From Blastocatellia bacterium (GTDB lineage: Bacteria > Acidobacteriota > Blastocatellia > Pyrinomonadales > Pyrinomonadaceae): DNA of 6,951 bases. This document shows positions 5,421 through 6,951 of the stretch, piece by piece. The notes below the pieces were generated by a model. The model did not search any database, was not told where the DNA came from, and saw only the letters and a program-made list of their open reading frames with translations. Numbering within the stretch: position 1 is the first letter of the stretch; the number at the start of each line of letters is the position of its first letter. Location: the NCBI GenBank assembly GCA_003175865.1, contig PSRF01000018.1, positions 1 to 6,951 on the forward strand. Reading direction: 5' to 3'. A program made the position numbers and the translations under genes.

Positions 5421-6908
5421 TTACATTAGACGGCTCAACTCTTGATTCAACAGTTCCCACACATGCCTAACGTGTCTCTCAGTAGTTCGAATGTTACCGA
5501 TTGAAAGTCGAAGAGTAAGCTTGTCATTCAATCTCGTGTGCGACAACAAAGCCTCGCCGGTGTTGTTGACCGCATGCATTACTGCTTCATTTAATTCGTC
5601 GAGCCGTACGGCGCGATCGCTTTCGTTCCCATTTGGCTGGTCAGGGCAGGCACGAAAACAGACGAGTGCGAGTGGGTACGGCGCCATGATTTCCCAATCT
5701 GGAGACTCCTCAACCCACGATGCAAACAGTTGGGCCAAACGGCAGTGTTCACGAATACGCGACGCCAATCCTTCGTGACCAAAATAACGAATGACCATCC
5801 AGAGCTTCAGGGCACGAAACCGTCGACCAAGTTGAATGCCATAATCAGATCCACTTCGAACTTTCTCTTGTTCCGGCGTCCGCAAATACTCCGGTACAAG
5901 CGAGAACGCACGACGCAATAGATCCATATGCCTGCAGTAGAGCACCGAAAGATCGAAAGGCGTAAACAACCACTTGTGCGGATTGACTACCAATGAATCA
6001 GCTCTATCACAACCGTTCAAGAGGTGTCGCAACTCAGGAACAACTGCTGCTGAACCTGCATACGCAGCATCAACATGCAACCACATTGCGTGTTGCTCAC
6101 CAATCGACACGATCTCCGGAATCGGATCAATGCTGGATGTTGAAGTTGTTCCCACTGTCGCGACAATACAAAACGGTACAAAACCATTTGCCTTGTCTTC
6201 GTCAATCGCGTTGGCGAGCGCGCTGGGATCCATTCGAAACTGATCGTCAGTCGGAATTTTTCGTAAGCCCTTCTGTCCAAGTCCAAGGGTGATCACAGCC
6301 TTCTCGATCGATGAATGTGCCTGCTCTGAAACGTAAAGACGCAACAATGGCAAATCAGGGCGACCACTCATTCCGTCTTCACGAATCCGTCTCTCAACGC
6401 CCTCTCGCGCAGCGGCGATGGCATGCATGCTGGAAACTGACGCAGTGTCGTAGATAATTCCGAACAGGCCCTCGTCAAGTCCCATCATTTGACGTAGCCA
6501 GTCGAGCGCAACTTCTTCGAGCTCCGTTGAAGCAGGCGAGGTGCGCCAGAGCATAGCCTTGTTGTCGAATGCAGCAGTAAGTAATTCGCCAAGTATGCCG
6601 GGGCCCGAAGTGGAAGTGGCAAAGTAGGCGAAGAATGATGGGTGGCTCCAATGCGTCAGTGCTGGCACTATCAGTCGATCAATATCACTGATGATGCGCT
6701 CCATCCGTTCACCCTGCTCAGGAGGCGCCGCAGGTAGTTGGGCTTTTAAACTTCCCGGCTCAATCTGCGATAGAACTGGGAGTTCCTCAATGTGATCAAA
6801 GTAGTTTGCAACCCAGTCGACCAGTTCATGACCGAAGCGACGAAATTCTTCTTTGGTCATGTCGCCCTGGCCAGGCGATTTAGGATCGGGGATTTTAGGG
6901 GTACTCAC
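5421..6908 (-). CDS. group II PLP-dependent amino acid decarboxylase (aromatic-L-amino-acid decarboxylase-like)
   Basis: A 495-residue fold-type I PLP enzyme expected to decarboxylate an L-amino acid, most likely aromatic, to the amine and CO2 in the cytoplasm. EEFRRFGHELVDWVANYF (20-37) and HWSHPSFFAYF (86-96) match the N-terminal part of animal DOPA decarboxylase closely. Key residues are present: PLP-stacking His198 (EQAHSS), Asp280 (HVDAAYAG) for the pyridine nitrogen, Schiff-base Lys312 (NPHK) and the loop Tyr341 (PEYLR). That Tyr is the residue whose replacement by Phe turns plant and insect relatives into aldehyde synthases, so a true decarboxylase is expected. The phosphate-binding stretch is DTASVSS (154-160) where animal enzymes have GSASEA. 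The start taken is GTG at 6908; the ATG at 6860 (codon 17) has a better AGGG ribosome site and aligns with the start of human DDC. First gene of the group with the PsbP-like protein and S9 peptidase. Substrate is not readable. Confidence 0.92.
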   Translation of the reverse strand: MSTPKIPDPKSPGQGDMTKEEFRRFGHELVDWVANYFDHIEELPVLSQIEPGSLKAQLPAAPPEQGERMERIISDIDRLIVPALTHWSHPSFFAYFATSTSGPGILGELLTAAFDNKAMLWRTSPASTELEEVALDWLRQMMGLDEGLFGIIYDTASVSSMHAIAAAREGVERRIREDGMSGRPDLPLLRLYVSEQAHSSIEKAVITLGLGQKGLRKIPTDDQFRMDPSALANAIDEDKANGFVPFCIVATVGTTSTSSIDPIPEIVSIGEQHAMWLHVDAAYAGSAAVVPELRHLLNGCDRADSLVVNPHKWLFTPFDLSVLYCRHMDLLRRAFSLVPEYLRTPEQEKVRSGSDYGIQLGRRFRALKLWMVIRYFGHEGLASRIREHCRLAQLFASWVEESPDWEIMAPYPLALVCFRACPDQPNGNESDRAVRLDELNEAVMHAVNNTGEALLSHTRLNDKLTLRLSIGNIRTTERHVRHVWELLNQELSRLM

Positions 6909-6917
6909 GGTGCGCTT

Positions 6918-6945
6918 ATCTTACAGGGTCAGATTGAAACCTGAA
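6918..6945 (-). promoter_or_regulatory. possible promoter of the decarboxylase operon
   Basis: On the minus strand TAAGAT (6923-6918, four of six) follows TTCAGG (6945-6940, three of six) after 16 nt. Transcription would begin near 6911, only about 3 nt before the GTG at 6908 but about 50 nt before the ATG at 6860. The match is weak, and only 43 nt upstream of the GTG are in view. Confidence 0.22.
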
Positions 6946-6951
6946 TAGTGT

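Overview
The window looks like ordinary chromosome of a Gram-negative, soil-type bacterium. The best guess is an acidobacterium of the Blastocatellia/Pyrinomonadales kind. This rests on the acidic, low-complexity insertion in the S1 region of an RNase E/G-like protein, a secreted RD-rich protein with a G-x3-G C-terminal module, a Pro/Ser/Lys tail on a small exported protein, and a periplasmic S9 peptidase. The lineage is inferred from protein style. There is no rRNA, tRNA or other marker gene in view.

Layout from left to right. The minus strand at 1-401 carries the N-terminal 133 codons of an Rne/Rng-family ribonuclease, cut by the window edge. Upstream of it, 402-1118 holds no credible protein gene. 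It does hold a plausible promoter (1061-1090) and a series of inverted repeats, so I read it as a roughly 650-nt structured 5' leader of the RNase gene. Next on the minus strand is a tight pair of small zinc-ribbon genes, a DUF983 membrane protein (1352-1744) followed 5 nt later by an FmdB-like protein (1119-1346), with a weak terminator at the fmdB stop. Divergent from them, on the plus strand, is a 150-residue exported arginine/aspartate-rich protein (1935-2387) with a very good ribosome binding site and a strong intrinsic terminator (2411-2440).

The right two thirds is a three-gene minus-strand group. A group II PLP-dependent amino acid decarboxylase (5421-6908) comes first, then an exported PsbP/DcrB-like small protein (4809-5360), then an exported S9 (acylaminoacyl-peptidase/DPP5-like) serine peptidase (2590-4788). 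The gaps are 60 and 20 nt, so co-transcription is likely. The peptidase would release amino acids or dipeptides in the periplasm, and the decarboxylase would act on aromatic-type amino acids in the cytoplasm. A functional link between the two is inference only.

The most interesting non-coding signals are two. One is the structured RNase leader, including a 28-bp near-perfect palindrome and a neighbouring 9-bp-stem hairpin. The other is a 29-bp element present twice in inverted orientation between the convergent genes (2441-2469 and 2561-2589), one copy starting directly after the peptidase stop codon. I found no CRISPR array, insertion sequence, tRNA or clearly new defence or secretion system.
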